64,000 bases of DNA from Pyxidicoccus caerfyrddinensis (GTDB lineage Bacteria > Myxococcota > Myxococcia > Myxococcales > Myxococcaceae), in contig NZ_JAAIYA010000035.1 in NCBI RefSeq assembly GCF_010894405.1, positions 1 to 64,000 of the forward strand, given 5' to 3'. The stretch's first letter is position 1, and every line of letters begins with the position of its first letter. A program made the translations under genes and the position numbers. Below are positions 1-11,692 of the stretch, one piece after another. The notes under the pieces are model-generated. The model was given only the letters and a program-made list of their open reading frames with translations, did not search any database and had not been told where the DNA came from.

Positions 1-304
1 CAGGGCTCGCTTCTTCTTCTGGTTCTTGCGCACACAAGGCCGAACGGAGCGGGTTCCTGCCGCTTCCCCGCTCGTCCTGCGCCTGCCTGCCCTCCGGGCC
101 GATCGAGAATCACGCCCCGTCGTTTAGGCCTGGGGACTGGAATGGACTTGAGCTGGTCGGCCCTCGTCTGCCGTCAAGATGTCAAAGTGTAGAGCGCTCT
201 TGATTGCCAGCGCGGCAGCGGCGGCCCGCGCGCGCCTCATGCTGTATCCCAATAGTGGAATGAGCGATCTCGTATTTGAAAATCGTAACGCAATTTGTTT
301 GGAG
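1..304. other. No supported gene at left edge
   Basis: I see no convincing coding region here. A plus-strand reading frame is open from base 2 to a stop near 121 and could be the tail of a gene that begins outside the window, but its composition (runs of Phe, Arg and Pro) matches nothing I know. This stretch lies downstream of the minus-strand defence operon and should hold its terminator, yet no clear hairpin was found. Confidence 0.4.
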
Positions 305-580
305 CTATGGGCTCTCTTCGTCTGGCGAGGAGTCTTTCTGCATGAGTGGCATCGAAAAAGACATTTCTGCATGCATGTTGGCATTTAGGCGAGTCATCTC
401 ATCAATGCTTAGGAGGTCAATCCGGCCATTGGGGAGCATGCGCACTCTAAGCAGGCCATCCATGGAAATGTCCTGGTGGAAAAAAATCCTCCCTTGCTTC
501 ATTGATTCTGAATAAATGAACAGATTTCGCTCAAAGCTCGCCCTGGAGAATGGGCGCGATCTCATCGTTTCAATCTTCAT
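305..580 (-). CDS. Small third gene of AVAST-type operon, unknown function
   Basis: A 91-residue protein, mostly hydrophilic, with alternating polar and hydrophobic stretches that suggest beta strands in the first 60 residues and an acidic, Ser/Pro-rich tail. There is no signal peptide or membrane segment. The ATG overlaps the last 11 bases of the protease-STAND gene, and a purine-rich GAGAGG sits about 6 bases upstream, so it is probably translated by coupling. AVAST type 1 operons are three-gene systems, and position and size fit a third component; that assignment is inference from context, since I do not recognise the sequence itself. Base composition is low in GC like the two genes before it. 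Confidence 0.6.
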   Translation of the reverse strand: MKIETMRSRPFSRASFERNLFIYSESMKQGRIFFHQDISMDGLLRVRMLPNGRIDLLSIDEMTRLNANMHAEMSFSMPLMQKDSSPDEESP

Positions 581-3500
581 GGGTGCCTCTCTGGTATCGG
601 TAAGAAGTCTTCCTGGTCGGATCTACTATGAATGACAGTGAACGATTGATGAGCACTGCCCAAAACATGTCGAAGCCTGACATGTGAAGCCGTCCGCCCT
701 TGTTCATCAGGAGCGCACATCCTCGTGCTAGAGCTGGCCCAACTCCCCATGGATCCCACAGGCGCCCGTCACGCCAGCAGACTCGTTCAAACGACTCACG
801 TGAAAAGCCCGTCGCGGTGAGTAGCAATTGGCTCGGCTGAGAGGGTGTAATATCCCCGCCAATCATCGGCATTGCAGTGAATCTCACAACAGCGGGCTCG
901 TTTATCGATGCCAAGATTCGTTTTGAGACCTGCACTTCACGCCAGCCGTGAACGGACATGGGCTCTACAACATTGGTGAAGTCGATATGGCCGTTGAAGA
1001 ATGTTGACGTGGCGAGAAATGCATATGTCTCGAATTCAAACGATCGGCGTTTGCGCTCGTCGACCTTGAGTTCGAGACTGTGCAGCAATATTTTGTCGCC
1101 AACTTGAAAGCAGTTGTCGAGGTCTTCGCCACTCTCTAGGCGGGAGAGCAGTTGGTCTCCAATGGGCTGCCAGCTCACATTGAGATCACTGTCAGGCCAA
1201 AGAGGGTTCCACATTGCCTCCGAAATCAAGTGCCGCTTCGTGTTGGTGTCGTGCGCGCTGCCAACTGATCGAAAAACAGCCTCTCGCTCCCATGCGGTCG
1301 ACCAGAAATCCTGGCGACAGCCGAACCCTTCGTGTCTAATCTGCGATAGTTTCGCCAAATCCTCTGGACTCTCTTCGCCGCATACTTCACTCAGCCAGTC
1401 TGACGCGAGCGCGCGAATTGGCTCTGTTCCCACTAACCTTAGGATCCTTTCCGTGTCTCCGTGCCAACTCCAACCACGACCGATATTGCGCGGCGGCTTT
1501 TGTTGATGTGTATTATCAGGAGGAGAAACATCTATAGGCGCCGTAGGAGAGGAATGTGCGTCTTTCAAAAGCTTGGAGATCGCGTCTGCCGCGTATCGCA
1601 CGAGAAAGTTCGGATCGGCCTCCATGGTCGTGAGAGTTTTATCTGATAGTGTACCCCGGAGTCGTGCGGGGTTCGAAAGAGCCAAGCTGTGCAGCAGGCC
1701 GACAGCTAACTCACGTCCATGCCCACTTACGGTTCCTGCTATGCGCGATACTAGGTGGGAAGTGTCAAACCCATCTGAACTCTGTGCAAGCCAGTTTATC
1801 ACATCGGCCACGCGAGACCGGAAATATTGGTTTGGATGGTCGAGTAGCGCGACTAGCAGGCCCTCGATCACACGATCCGGTGGAGGATTTGTTTGCCTCT
1901 CCATTTTTGTCAAACGGACTTCTTCGCTGATATCGGTCTGACTCGCCTCCGGCGCCAGCAAATACCGCAGATGTGTGACGACTAACTCTAGCACAGTGCG
2001 ACGCGTCAGGTCTGGTAGTGCCGGAAGTCCAAGCACCATCAAAGTTTGAGCCATCAGCCAGTCTTCTGCATGTTCCTCTTCCAATATGACGGAACGCAGC
2101 GAACGCACAGCCTCCGCAACGTTGCCTGTCTTCTGAAAGAGGAAAGAGAGCGCCTCTCGTCCAGGGGCAGACCCATACCAAATTCCCCAGCCCGCGGACT
2201 GGGCCGAAGCCAATCCTTCCACGAGGGCTTTCCTCGCGGACACCATATCCTGCTTTGCAGCGCGTTCCTTTGCATGTGCAACGTTTCTGTGAAGTGCATT
2301 GAGGCCCGCTTTGCGTCCAAATGTCCCAGGCAAGTAAAGTTCCGAGGAGTCTTCACCCGAATTGTTGCCGGAGTCGGTTGGTTCTTCGATATTTGAGAGA
2401 TCCGCAGCACGGTTCTCCGCTCGTAAGGTCTCATCGTCGGGCGTCCATGCCGAGAATAGCCTTAGCGCCTCCGCATCCTTCAGCACCTTGTCCGCTTGCC
2501 CGTGCGCGTCATGCTTCCGAAGCGCGTCAGCAAAGAGGGCACGTTTCTTAGGTGTAAAATCGGCGCGCAAGACTCGAAGAAGCCGTTTCCCAATTTCGTG
2601 GCTGTGGCTTTTGGAACTCAGCAGTTCACAAGTAGTCGATGCAAATTCATTGAAATAGCGCTCGTCCCCAGGAAGAAAAAGCTCGACGATGGACCAACGC
2701 TTGAGCGCCGATGCGCCTACCAGGCCTTTCAGTAACTGGAGGGCCCCTGCTTGCTCATCGATTTCTAGGACTCCAAAACGATTTCCAAAGAAGCTGTCAA
2801 AACGATCTGTCGAGCACCGTAGCAATCGTGCTTTCTGTGTGCGTACTGTTGGCAAAACATAGTGTAGGTAGAGCGCTAGTGCTTCATTGGTGAGTCCCGT
2901 AGATGCAAGATGCCCGACTAGACGTTGTTTCTCGTAGCGCACGAATCGCTGGAACGTAAGTTCACCGGATGCGTGTTCGAGCAACTCAACCGCACTGCCC
3001 CAATTGTCCTTTGTCACTGCTGCGTCGCCCACGGATTCGATGGCATCTAGCAGAAGGCTGAATTGATCTTCCTTGTACCAGTTCGGCCCGAGCGACGATT
3101 TTATCGCGCAGTCGAATGCTTCGGCGGCTATTTCTTTGCCGCCGAGTTTGGCAGCGTCTGAGGCGCAGTTCAGCAAGCCCGCGATTCGCTCAAGGCGATT
3201 GAATACATGTCTCTTGACGTGATTAAGCGTCTGCCGGTACGCATCGAGGCTTGCCTCGCGCAGAGATGGCGAGCGACCAAACTCACTGGCAACCCTCGCT
3301 AGTACAGAACGGAAGCCTTCCGTATAGACGCCGAGTTGGTCTTCTGAGGCGAGAGGTAGGATGGCGACAAAAGCCTCGGCCGACTCGGGCTCGAAAGATG
3401 AAATCAACTCGGCTGTTCGACCAAGGATTTCTGGGAGTATTGATTCAGGTAAGTGATAGGAGTCATCCCAGTCGGCGCGCGATGAGAGAGAGAATCTGAT

Positions 3501-6449
3501 GAGCGGCAGAAGGTTATTCGTAATTTCGCTCAAAAGATTGCCTGTGGAGGATGTTCCGTCGAACTTCTGACGGAAGCGCCGTCCACTGGTTAGTCCAAGC
3601 CACTCGACAGAATTTATGAACCGTTGCTCCCAAGGATGTCGTGTGTTTCTGGAGATGCGTTTGAGCAAGGTTTCGTCGCCAGAAAATCCCGACGCCGATG
3701 CCAAGAAATAGAGCTCGTCCAAGCCAGAAAGATTAGGATCAACGCCGTTGTTTGTCCGGATGGATAGTTCATGGTTCTGAAGCCTCCATTTGTGCGCGAG
3801 TTGAGCAACCAAGTCCGGTGCGCGCGCGTGTCTAAGCAATGTCTCAGAGACGACTCGCTCGGCTCCTTCAAGAATGCCATGGGTGCGACAGGTGCGTTCA
3901 ATCTCCGCGACTGCGTCTGCAGTATTGAAGAATTCGACGCCTAGTCCAGGCTCCGTAGGCTTGCTGGCGCGTGGTTTAAGATCACCATGCTGTAGGCGAA
4001 GTTGCTCAGTGCGCCTGAGGATAAACGCCAGCCCAGTTGCATAACGCGCTGGGTTCTTGGTGCGTTGAGTTGACGAGCTCGAGAACCAACCAGTGTCCCA
4101 TAACAAGAGGCATGCAGGAATCGAGCCCATGTCGGTCTTGAACAATTCAGTACTTGAGTCGTCGCCGCTCTTGCTAATGCTTGTTTCAAGTGTTCTGTAT
4201 AGGTATTTAAGTTCGCTGAAGGCATTTTCACGGTCAAATGGGGCCGTTAGCGTGCACGCATCTATGTGTGCTTCTAAGGTCTCAAAAGTGGCTGTGCCAG
4301 CTTCATATGATGCGAAGCACCAACTGCGAAACACCCTGTAAAGCTCCAATGCAGAAGAGTTCTCTCCATGGATGAGGAGCTCCCGCATAAAGTGGACTGC
4401 TTCACTGGCTGAGCACAGAAGTTGCTGATCTCTGATGATGAAGCCTAGTGCAGACGTCGCGCTGCGGAGGTGGAGCGCAACAAGACCGAGTTCTGCGGAA
4501 AATGCCGCAAACACTGAGTTGTAGCGAAACCGAATCCGAGATCGAAGAAGGAGCAGCCGAACGACATCAATAAAGGAGCCTTCCTGAAGATTTAGATCGA
4601 GTAGGGCTTCAATGTCGGCAAGAAGAAAAGCTGGCGCCACGCAAAACGAAGCAGCTCGGTCAAGCCACTCTTGCGTGCTGAGCGCAGTTGCACTCCTGCG
4701 AAGTCCTTGTGACGCGTTTAGGTGATGAAATATGAGATTTGCGCATGCGTAGATCGAGTCTTCCGAGCTTAGGCAGTATTGGGCAAAATGGCCATGTATT
4801 GAAGCGTCGAGTGTCTTTGTCTGGCGGAGAATGAAATCGCGAAAGGATGCATGGTAGATACGCAGTCCATCGTCGCCCTGTCTTAGCAAATGCTGCACCG
4901 CGGAGAAGGCATTTGCAAAGCCTGGGCGCACATGCTCGGGTAGCATCAATACTAGTTCAGAAGAGGCTACCGCGCCGCGAAGACGTGCAATTGAGGATAA
5001 GAGCCAGATTGCCACGTCGTTCGTTCCGATTCGAGGCCAGAGATGCTCGTAGTACTGAGTTACGTTGTATCCTGTAGCCGTCCAAATGTCTGGCGCGGAA
5101 TTCCCCGAATCGAGAGCTGATTTCACTTCCCCGATGAGATACGACAAGACGAGAGGATTTCCATCCGAGGCTTCAGCTATCCTTACGGTGTGCGAATGAG
5201 AAATTCGGTGACCAAGGCGACGACTAATGAGCGCTTCGCAATCGTAAAAAGTGAGCGGTAATACAGGAACTTCAGCGGCAAGGTGGAGGTCGGGGAATAG
5301 CGCTCGGAATGAGTTGAGGCTCGATGCCGTAAGGACGACTGCGAGTCCTTCCCGAGGAGTGGACGGCAGTGCTCGAAGGAACGATGTTGCCGTAGTGGCC
5401 GCGGTTCCTGGTTCTGAAGCGTCGATTATGAGGATGCCAATTCGATTGCGGTTGCGGCAGTATGCTGCAAGACTTTCGAAGTTGTGCGCGATTGTTTCGA
5501 TGCATTGCTGCAGGGAATGTTCAGGCCGAACTGCGGCAGAGTTCCCAGAGACAAGTGCTGCTTCCTGGGCAAGCCAATTCGCAAAGGTGATCGCCTGCCG
5601 ATAGTGTTCCGGAGGAAGAGCTGTGCTGTGATCGCTCGTGCTGACGAAGTAGCGCCCAACAACCAGAGCACGTTTGTCGGATGGCTGGAATCCTGCAGCA
5701 ATCAGTGTTTTTCCTGAGCCTGGATTTCCAGATAAAAATATATATCCACGTTGATTGGCGTGAACTGCGTCCTCGAGAAACTGGAACGTTCTGCTATTGG
5801 GTTGCGTTTCCTTGATTTCATTGAGAAGGGCTCTTGGGACGCGGTCAAGGTTGCGGAGGGACTCGTATTCGACTCCCGCAGCATCGAGATATGGTCTTAG
5901 TCGGAGAAGTGAAACTGCGCCAAGTGCTCCGTCCAGCTGGCGAAGCATGATGGCTTGAACGTAATTGCCGTTGACGACAGGCGCGCCAGAAAATCCTTTG
6001 TAAGTGCTGAATGCCTTGAAGTCGTCACAGCTAACTTCTACATCCCAAGTAGCGTCGCCATCGACAATGGAGCGAGAGATCGCTCCTTGAATTCGTGCAC
6101 CATTCTGCGCCCTCGAACCTGGGAATCCGAAGCTCTCCCAATGCAACCCACGCGGAAGGTGGGCCGCCCTGAGGGGCAAAACGTAGTCTGTGGCAACTGG
6201 TTGAGACAACTGAAGCAGAATAATGTCTTCAGTGATAGGGGGCTGTATTTCGGCGAGCGTGGCGTGAATAGGCCCGAAGCTGTCGCCGAACCGAAGCGTA
6301 ATTCCGACTGACGGGTCAATAATATGCGACGTGACGGAGTGTCGTGTGGCTATTGCCAGATCTGTTCTAATGAAAAATGCGGAGGCCTGTTCTGTGCCGC
6401 ATGTGAGTAGGGCAACACAGTGTTCGAGACGCTCTCCGGTGGGATTCAT
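570..6449 (-). CDS. Trypsin-like protease fused to STAND NTPase (Avs1-like)
   Basis: A 1,959-residue protein. Residues 1-190 form a chymotrypsin-fold serine protease with a readable triad: His37 in ATRHSV, Asp75 in TEDIILL and Ser154 in GFSGAP. A P-loop NTPase of the STAND class follows, with Walker A GNPGSGKT at 241-248 and Walker B ending in IIDASE (Asp343). The remaining 1,400 residues are helical and repetitive, with TPR-like and, near 1,550-1,700, HEAT-like segments that would act as the sensor. In the known AVAST family such proteins bind conserved phage proteins (terminase or portal) and then switch on the N-terminal effector. Its ATG overlaps the stop of the metallo-beta-lactamase gene by 4 bases. 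GC content is well below that of the rest of the window. Family assignment is strong; target and exact subtype are inferred. Confidence 0.88.
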   Translation of the reverse strand: MNPTGERLEHCVALLTCGTEQASAFFIRTDLAIATRHSVTSHIIDPSVGITLRFGDSFGPIHATLAEIQPPITEDIILLQLSQPVATDYVLPLRAAHLPRGLHWESFGFPGSRAQNGARIQGAISRSIVDGDATWDVEVSCDDFKAFSTYKGFSGAPVVNGNYVQAIMLRQLDGALGAVSLLRLRPYLDAAGVEYESLRNLDRVPRALLNEIKETQPNSRTFQFLEDAVHANQRGYIFLSGNPGSGKTLIAAGFQPSDKRALVVGRYFVSTSDHSTALPPEHYRQAITFANWLAQEAALVSGNSAAVRPEHSLQQCIETIAHNFESLAAYCRNRNRIGILIIDASEPGTAATTATSFLRALPSTPREGLAVVLTASSLNSFRALFPDLHLAAEVPVLPLTFYDCEALISRRLGHRISHSHTVRIAEASDGNPLVLSYLIGEVKSALDSGNSAPDIWTATGYNVTQYYEHLWPRIGTNDVAIWLLSSIARLRGAVASSELVLMLPEHVRPGFANAFSAVQHLLRQGDDGLRIYHASFRDFILRQTKTLDASIHGHFAQYCLSSEDSIYACANLIFHHLNASQGLRRSATALSTQEWLDRAASFCVAPAFLLADIEALLDLNLQEGSFIDVVRLLLLRSRIRFRYNSVFAAFSAELGLVALHLRSATSALGFIIRDQQLLCSASEAVHFMRELLIHGENSSALELYRVFRSWCFASYEAGTATFETLEAHIDACTLTAPFDRENAFSELKYLYRTLETSISKSGDDSSTELFKTDMGSIPACLLLWDTGWFSSSSTQRTKNPARYATGLAFILRRTEQLRLQHGDLKPRASKPTEPGLGVEFFNTADAVAEIERTCRTHGILEGAERVVSETLLRHARAPDLVAQLAHKWRLQNHELSIRTNNGVDPNLSGLDELYFLASASGFSGDETLLKRISRNTRHPWEQRFINSVEWLGLTSGRRFRQKFDGTSSTGNLLSEITNNLLPLIRFSLSSRADWDDSYHLPESILPEILGRTAELISSFEPESAEAFVAILPLASEDQLGVYTEGFRSVLARVASEFGRSPSLREASLDAYRQTLNHVKRHVFNRLERIAGLLNCASDAAKLGGKEIAAEAFDCAIKSSLGPNWYKEDQFSLLLDAIESVGDAAVTKDNWGSAVELLEHASGELTFQRFVRYEKQRLVGHLASTGLTNEALALYLHYVLPTVRTQKARLLRCSTDRFDSFFGNRFGVLEIDEQAGALQLLKGLVGASALKRWSIVELFLPGDERYFNEFASTTCELLSSKSHSHEIGKRLLRVLRADFTPKKRALFADALRKHDAHGQADKVLKDAEALRLFSAWTPDDETLRAENRAADLSNIEEPTDSGNNSGEDSSELYLPGTFGRKAGLNALHRNVAHAKERAAKQDMVSARKALVEGLASAQSAGWGIWYGSAPGREALSFLFQKTGNVAEAVRSLRSVILEEEHAEDWLMAQTLMVLGLPALPDLTRRTVLELVVTHLRYLLAPEASQTDISEEVRLTKMERQTNPPPDRVIEGLLVALLDHPNQYFRSRVADVINWLAQSSDGFDTSHLVSRIAGTVSGHGRELAVGLLHSLALSNPARLRGTLSDKTLTTMEADPNFLVRYAADAISKLLKDAHSSPTAPIDVSPPDNTHQQKPPRNIGRGWSWHGDTERILRLVGTEPIRALASDWLSEVCGEESPEDLAKLSQIRHEGFGCRQDFWSTAWEREAVFRSVGSAHDTNTKRHLISEAMWNPLWPDSDLNVSWQPIGDQLLSRLESGEDLDNCFQVGDKILLHSLELKVDERKRRSFEFETYAFLATSTFFNGHIDFTNVVEPMSVHGWREVQVSKRILASINEPAVVRFTAMPMIGGDITPSQPSQLLLTATGFSRESFERVCWRDGRLWDPWGVGPALARGCALLMNKGGRLHMSGFDMFWAVLINRSLSFIVDPTRKTSYRYQRGTHED

Positions 6450-7660
6450 AGCTTACCTTGAAAAGTCAAAACGACTGGCTCGGTTCCGCTTGCGACATGA
6501 ACGATTTGTCCATATCGTTTTTTTATTTCTGGATCTTGGATAGCCTTCGATTCGGGCGTCTCATGGTTGAATACAAGAGACGATCCTTTAGGTTGGCTTG
6601 CAGCAATCCATAACAATGTCTCCATGTCGGGATGATTGTGCTTTTTCCCGTCGGTTGAGATGAGGAACGTTTTCGACTGGAGTCTTGTGAGGAGAGTTGG
6701 AGAGGTACTCCTCTTGCTGCCATGGTGAGATATTTTAACTAGGTCGAAGATTGGCGCTGCGGGGCTCGGATGGAGCAACTGCAATTGATCGGCGATGGTT
6801 GAGGGAAATGCATCGCCGAGAAATAGTGCGCGAAGTCCAGCGAATTCGAGCAGGAGCGCGATTGAACTCCCATTTGTGATCGAGCGGTCTTCGCGGAATG
6901 ACGCAGGATCCGGAGGTGTCCGTAGACTGGACGAAGAGATGCTTGTCGGCTCATCTGCATCGTCATCTATTTCTTTGAGAAGAGCAGCTTCAAAGGCAGA
7001 TTCAAAGTCTGCAGAGTCTACCGCCTCATGCGACACACCCAGCATCAAGAGTTCGCGACGCCAGTGCCGCGCTAAGGATTGAAGATGGCTTTGAAGCGGT
7101 GAGAGAATGGTAGCGTGGATGTCTGGACCGAGGCTTACTCGCAGGATTCCTGATTCAGGCGCGAGGATTGCCGAACCACCGAACAGCCTGTTCCAAGAGT
7201 ACCCATGTCTCCGAAGTAGAGCAGCCAACGTGCTTCCGTGCCGTGCGCTAATGTTCCCATCTGCGCTTCGGGTTGTCACGCTGAGTTGGGAAATGACTCG
7301 ATTTGTCTCTTCTACTGTGGGCGGACGGCCGGTCAACGGTAGGTGGCGATAGCTGTTATGCCAGACGTCGTCAATTTGAATGATTTGTGGTGCGTGGGCG
7401 GCACCGTTCTCAGCAAGAAGAGCTATCGCTCCTTCAATGTGATCGGAGTCGACGTGTGTGACAATCAGTGTTGATAGATGTTGTCCCGAATTTTTTAGGT
7501 CCAACAGGCGTGATCTGATGTGTTGGCGATAGGTTTCTGTTGTTCCTGAGTCGATAAGGATGTTGGTGGTCTGGTCGGCGGAAACGCAACGGACTAAGAA
7601 AGCGTCTCCATATGAGGCTGGAAACATCTCAACTTGAAGAAACGGGGCGGTAGGGGGCAC
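6446..7660 (-). CDS. Metallo-beta-lactamase-fold protein of AVAST-type operon
   Basis: A 404-residue protein of the ComEC/Rec2-like metallo-beta-lactamase class. The metal-binding motif THVDSDH lies at 68-74 (His69, Asp71, Asp73, His74), with a later GD at 282-283 and SHHGS at 311-315, the usual last metal ligands, so the site looks intact. There is no signal peptide, so it should act in the cytoplasm, possibly as a nuclease or phosphodiesterase. It is the first gene of the operon and overlaps the protease-STAND gene by 4 bases. The called start is GTG with no clear ribosome-binding site. The first ATG, at residue 12, would cut into the first strand of the fold, so a start at or near the GTG is favoured. 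Confidence 0.85.
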   Translation of the reverse strand: MPPTAPFLQVEMFPASYGDAFLVRCVSADQTTNILIDSGTTETYRQHIRSRLLDLKNSGQHLSTLIVTHVDSDHIEGAIALLAENGAAHAPQIIQIDDVWHNSYRHLPLTGRPPTVEETNRVISQLSVTTRSADGNISARHGSTLAALLRRHGYSWNRLFGGSAILAPESGILRVSLGPDIHATILSPLQSHLQSLARHWRRELLMLGVSHEAVDSADFESAFEAALLKEIDDDADEPTSISSSSLRTPPDPASFREDRSITNGSSIALLLEFAGLRALFLGDAFPSTIADQLQLLHPSPAAPIFDLVKISHHGSKRSTSPTLLTRLQSKTFLISTDGKKHNHPDMETLLWIAASQPKGSSLVFNHETPESKAIQDPEIKKRYGQIVHVASGTEPVVLTFQGKL

Positions 7661-7909
7661 GGTAGCGATGTTAGCTTGTGGTCTTGAAGAACTCTATTGG
7701 CTGTCCAGTCTAGGTGGAGCAATGGAAAGACTGATGCCAAGTGGAGTCTAGTGCGTGTGTGCCCCTGTGACCGTGACGCGTGGGACGGCGCTTTCAGGAG
7801 GCACTCGCAGTGTGTGCATGTGTCCTCGAGCCGCACGACACGATGATGGTCGCGAGAGGCAGTTCGTACTTTTCACCGCAGTAGTGTGGCCAGGGGCAGG
7901 CGTAAACCT

Positions 7910-7934
7910 GCGGCGGCCCGCTTCAGGCCGCCGC
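7910..7934 (-). terminator. Hairpin over the stop of the GvpF/L gene
   Basis: A perfect 9-bp stem (GCGGCGGCC with GGCCGCCGC) and 7-base loop spans the stop codon of the GvpF/L gene. No T-run follows on the minus strand, so it may be a processing or pause structure and not a classic intrinsic terminator. The rest of 7661-7922 holds no gene. It separates the high-GC chromosome from the AT-richer defence operon and must contain the defence promoter, which I could not pick out. Confidence 0.4.
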
Positions 7935-8948
7935 GTCGGGCTCCGGCTCCAGCCCCAGGCACAGGTCCACGAAGCAGTAGGGCGCCCAGGGCCCGGTGAA
8001 GCGGAACGCGTAGGTGTCCCAGCGCGCCGCCAGCGACTTCACCCGGGACTCGAAGGACTCCACCCAGTCGCGCCCCACCAGGAAGGCGGCGTTGAGGAGC
8101 ATCCGGTCTCCCACCGGGGCCAGGTTGCGCGACGCGAAGGACAGCGGCCGCAGGCCCTCCAGCAGCGCGGCCATGTCGCGTCCGACGCGGTCCTCGATGG
8201 CGGCGCTGATGCGCTGCTCGTGCTCGGCCTCGGGTTCGTCCTCGCGGCGGCCCAGCGTGGCGTCTTCCAGCTCCAGCCGCCGCGCCAGGTGCTCACGGTG
8301 GTAGATGACCTTGAGCCCCAGCTCGACCTTGTCCTCCATCGCGGTGAGCGTGTCGGACAGCGCGTCGTGCGCGGTGCGCAGCAGCGCCCGCACCTGCGCC
8401 TCCGAGCGCAGCACCGTGCCGAAGGCCACCGGCAGCAGCGTGTGCTCGCGCAGCACGGCCTCGGTGACGCGCTGGTGCATGAGCAGGTGCGCCCGCGTGG
8501 GGTCCACCACCAGCGCCGGGGAGATGGACACCAGCGCCGCCAGGTCCCCCTCGCGCACCGCGTGCACGTCGGCCGGCGGCGCGCCCAGGCCGATGAGCCC
8601 GAAGTTCAGGTCGCCCACCGCGCGCACCACGCCGTAGAGGTAGCGCGGGCCGTCCTCCAGCTCCACCGGGGCCGTGCGGCTCGGGCCTACGTTCACCTCG
8701 GGCCGCGTGGCCGCGCGCGGGCCCACGGGCTCCGGGGTGCCACCCTCCGCCCAGGCTTCCGGAGGAAGCGGCGCGCCCTCCGAGGAGGTCGTCACGATGA
8801 CCGTCGCGGGCTCCGCCTCGGTCTTCACCCGAGCGGGGCGCTTCGCCGCCCGGGCCTTCTTCGGCGCTGGCGCGGAAGTCTTCGCCCCACCCGAGGCACC
8901 GGGTGCCTTGGGGCTGGAGCCTTTTCGCGTCCGTGACGTCCGGGGCAT
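7923..8948 (-). CDS. GvpF/GvpL-family gas vesicle accessory protein
   Basis: A 341-residue protein. From about residue 100 it matches the GvpF/GvpL family: a start of the RYLYGVV type, then a central LLPVAFGTVL, and near the C-terminus an LLNAAFLV segment followed by an aromatic-rich FRFTGPWAPY stretch that is characteristic of the family. The first 80 residues are a Lys/Ala/Pro-rich basic extension not found in ordinary GvpF. I chose the ATG at 8948, eight bases after the response regulator stop, because the longer frame would run far into that gene. In gas vesicle clusters GvpF/L proteins help nucleate GvpA assembly. Here the gene closes an operon with a two-component system and a GvpA/J-like gene. 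Confidence 0.85.
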   Translation of the reverse strand: MPRTSRTRKGSSPKAPGASGGAKTSAPAPKKARAAKRPARVKTEAEPATVIVTTSSEGAPLPPEAWAEGGTPEPVGPRAATRPEVNVGPSRTAPVELEDGPRYLYGVVRAVGDLNFGLIGLGAPPADVHAVREGDLAALVSISPALVVDPTRAHLLMHQRVTEAVLREHTLLPVAFGTVLRSEAQVRALLRTAHDALSDTLTAMEDKVELGLKVIYHREHLARRLELEDATLGRREDEPEAEHEQRISAAIEDRVGRDMAALLEGLRPLSFASRNLAPVGDRMLLNAAFLVGRDWVESFESRVKSLAARWDTYAFRFTGPWAPYCFVDLCLGLEPEPDAAA

Positions 8949-8956
8949 CGCGCGTC

Positions 8957-9363
8957 TCACCCTGGTCGGGCGCCTCCACGCGTGGCCAGCACCCGGCGGA
9001 CCTCGTCCACCAGCGCATCCGGCAGGCACGGCTTGGTGACGAAGGAGTCGCAGCCCGCGCCCTTCGCCTCGTCCGACTGGCCCGTCATCGCATGGCCGGT
9101 GAGGGCCACCACGGGGATGGTGCGCGTGCGGTCATCGTTCTTCAGCCGCCGCGTCGCCTCCCATCCGTCGATGATGGGCAGCGACAGGTCCATCAGGATG
9201 ATGTCCGGCCGCAGCTCGAAGGCCTTGTCCAACGCCTCCTGCCCGTTCTTCGCCTCGGCCACGCGGAAGCCTGAGAACTCCAGGTACTCGGCGTACATCT
9301 CCCTCGCGTCCTGGTAGTCGTCGACGACCAGCACGAGCGGCTTCGTTGTCGGAGAGGGATTGG

Positions 9364-9367
<4 letters not shown>
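8957..9367 (-). CDS. Single-domain response regulator (receiver only)
   Basis: A 136-residue CheY-like receiver with no output domain. The acidic pair Asp16-Asp17, the phosphoacceptor Asp60 (LMDLSLP), Thr90 (VALTGHA) and Lys112 (VTKP) are all present, so it should be phosphorylatable. The ATG overlaps the stop of the upstream histidine kinase by 4 bases, making the kinase its likely partner. With no DNA-binding domain it must act through protein contacts or as a relay. The neighbouring GvpF/L and GvpA/J-like proteins are candidate downstream partners, which is inference. Confidence 0.93.
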
Positions 9368-11538
<2,171 letters not shown>

Positions 11539-11692
11539 CCATGAATGTCACCACGATGCGCGTGGCGCTCCAGGATGCTTCGGCCCGGCCCGACGCCGCG
11601 CGGGCGTTCGCATCCCAGCGCAGACCCCGGTCCAGCATCCGGTCCAGGACGTCGACGAGGCTGGTGCTTCCGGGCGTTCGTTCCACGGGCAT

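Noticed and set aside
124-384. Minus-strand open frame of 86 codons near the left edge
   Set aside because: It overlaps the small third defence gene, has no ribosome-binding site and an Arg/Ser/Cys-rich composition typical of a shadow frame.
7755-8936. Plus-strand open frame of 393 codons
   Set aside because: It is antisense to the GvpF/L gene and rich in Arg, His, Gly and Val as expected from the opposite strand of a GC-rich gene; no domain is recognisable.
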